Below are positions 5,756 to 6,578 of a DNA stretch of 6,578 bases, piece by piece. The stretch's first letter is position 1. Every line of letters starts with the position of its first letter. Under the pieces are notes generated by a model that saw nothing but the letters and a program-made list of their open reading frames with translations, ran no database searches and was not told the DNA's origin. Made by a program: the position numbers and the translations under genes. This DNA is from PVC group bacterium (GTDB taxonomy: Bacteria > Verrucomicrobiota > Kiritimatiellia > CAIKKV01 > PXCX01), in contig PXCX01000041.1 of the NCBI GenBank assembly GCA_003565195.1, positions 1 to 6,578 on the forward strand, read 5' to 3'.

Positions 5756-5784
5756 TTGACCCAAAACCCGTTTTCGGTTATTAT
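5756..5784 (+). promoter_or_regulatory. Upstream sigma70-type promoter of the exported-protein gene
   Basis: TTGACC (5756-5761) and TATTAT (5779-5784) are separated by exactly 17 bases; each matches the consensus at 5 of 6 positions. Transcription would start near 5791, leaving a leader of about 95 bases before the ATG at 5887. Confidence 0.5.
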
Positions 5785-5811
5785 GCCGTGACATTATTAA
5801 CGAGAGAATTG

Positions 5812-5820
5812 TGTTATAAT
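5812..5820 (+). promoter_or_regulatory. Second promoter candidate: extended -10 element
   Basis: TGTTATAAT combines a TGN extension with a perfect TATAAT -10 hexamer (5815-5820). The nearest -35-like sequence, GTGACA (5788-5793), is 21 bases away, too far for normal spacing, so this would depend on the extended -10. Predicted start near 5827 gives a leader of about 60 bases. Confidence 0.4.
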
Positions 5821-5855
5821 TGATGTGCGTTTAGTCGAATGCGAAACCGCTTTGA

Positions 5856-5868
5856 TGTAAGGCTTACA
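5856..5868. repeat. 13-bp interrupted palindrome in the leader of the exported-protein gene
   Basis: TGTAAG and CTTACA flank a single G. The site lies downstream of both promoter candidates and 18 bases before the start codon, so it could be an operator or a small RNA structure near the ribosome binding site. Confidence 0.35.
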
Positions 5869-5886
5869 ACAAAGAAGAAAAATGTT

Positions 5887-6578
5887 ATGCAAAAAAAAAT
5901 GTACTGTGTAATCCCGATTCTGGCCTTCGCGATGGTAATACGCGGCGAGACAGAGAAAACGCCGCCCGTCGACGACACGATCTTAACCCTCGAAAACTTT
6001 GGTGGCCAGGCCTATTATAAACGGTTTGACGACAATTTAACATATACGCCCTACAGCGCCGATCCCTCGATTCTGGAGGAGACCGATCTGCCGGACGGCG
6101 ACGCCTATACAAAAATCACGTATACCGGTGACGCGGACGTATTCGATGTCGCCGATGTCGGCAAAAACTTCTGCGGTTTGTTTGTTCATCAGAATCCGGG
6201 CGAACCCGACCCGGTGCATCCCGATTTGTTTTATCCCAATTTCAACGGCAGCCGTTACGCCGAAGTCGTGCATGTGATCGACGGCCGCAACCTGATCGTC
6301 GACTTTGAGTTCAACGGTCGCGATCGGGACACGCCGCAAATCGTACACGACGAGAAAGGGTACATCTTTTTCGATAACAGCGATGCCTGGCAGGCCATGT
6401 TCGCCGCCTATCTGGAGGACGACGAGATTACCGAAATCCGGTTGCGTGAGCATGTCCGCGACGGCAAGTTACAGACCACCTATGTCGTTCCCCAGTACGA
6501 CACGATCGCGTTACCCGATAAGGCGCTCAAGATTTGGACCGCCACCGGCAACAAGGCCCGGATCAAACTGGGAGTCGA
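5887..6578 (+). CDS. Probable exported acidic protein of unknown function, 3' end beyond window
   Basis: An open frame runs from the ATG at 5887 for 230 codons to the window end without a stop. The first about 20 residues look like a signal peptide: Gln-Lys-Lys, then the hydrophobic run YCVIPILAFAMVI (6-18), then a likely cut near Gly20-Glu21. Cys7 sits too early to be a lipobox cysteine. The mature part is rich in Asp and Glu and in aromatic residues, with probable beta structure (for example DAYTKITYTGDADVFDVADV, 72-91). I do not recognise the family; the rest of the protein is needed, and a large extracellular carbohydrate-related protein would fit. The Shine-Dalgarno sequence is weak (AAGAAG about 9 bases upstream); an in-frame ATG at 5899 is an alternative start. 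Two promoter candidates and a palindrome lie upstream. Codons 2-4 include nine consecutive A. Confidence 0.75.
   Translation, partial: MQKKMYCVIPILAFAMVIRGETEKTPPVDDTILTLENFGGQAYYKRFDDNLTYTPYSADPSILEETDLPDGDAYTKITYTGDADVFDVADVGKNFCGLFVHQNPGEPDPVHPDLFYPNFNGSRYAEVVHVIDGRNLIVDFEFNGRDRDTPQIVHDEKGYIFFDNSDAWQAMFAAYLEDDEITEIRLREHVRDGKLQTTYVVPQYDTIALPDKALKIWTATGNKARIKLGV

Noticed and set aside
5841..5855. LacI/GalR-type operator (GCGAAACCGCTTTGA)
   Set aside because: The half-sites match poorly and are not properly symmetric around the central CG; too weak to call.

Overview
The window reads as a bacterial chromosome segment with coding GC in the mid-50s percent (by eye) and clearly AT-richer intergenic DNA. 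It holds four complete genes and the start of a fifth. Most intact genes look related to carbohydrate handling: a sugar 2-epimerase, a GH123/DUF4091-type glycosidase-like protein and a probable alpha/alpha-barrel protein. This kind of content is common in polysaccharide-degrading members of the PVC group (Planctomycetota, Lentisphaerota, Kiritimatiellota) and similar anaerobes. That placement is an inference from gene content; there is no rRNA or other phylogenetic marker here.

Layout. Positions 1-107 are a leader with a nested inverted repeat and a sigma70-like promoter. Three genes follow on the + strand: an AGE-family epimerase (108-1301), a class I glutamine-amidotransferase-like protein of the BPL_N type (1481-2212), and a DUF4091/GH123-like protein (2353-4002). 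The gaps between them (179 and 140 bases) are long, and the third gene appears to have its own promoter overlapped by an operator-like inverted repeat, so this is a gene cluster and not one tight operon. Positions 4003-4409 are a convergent intergenic region with several hairpins and a block of about 26-bp GC-rich tandem repeats that stops 4 bases short of the next gene's stop codon. A gene on the - strand (4410-5639) encodes a Trp-rich, mainly helical protein of no family I can name. A divergent promoter region (5640-5886) separates it from a + strand gene (5887 to beyond the window end) encoding a probable exported acidic protein.

How the genes may work together (inference). The DUF4091/GH123-like protein would release a sugar, possibly an N-acetylhexosamine, the epimerase would interconvert the free sugar at C2, and the exported protein could act at the cell surface. 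The role of the amidotransferase-like protein is unknown. No transporter, kinase or regulator is visible, so the substrate cannot be fixed from this window.

The most interesting points are the operator-like repeats placed on the promoters at 2283-2310 and 5676-5704, the tandem repeat block at 4306-4405, the amidotransferase-like protein without an obvious partner, and the unassigned - strand protein. I see no CRISPR array, tRNA, rRNA, insertion sequence or clear new multi-gene system.
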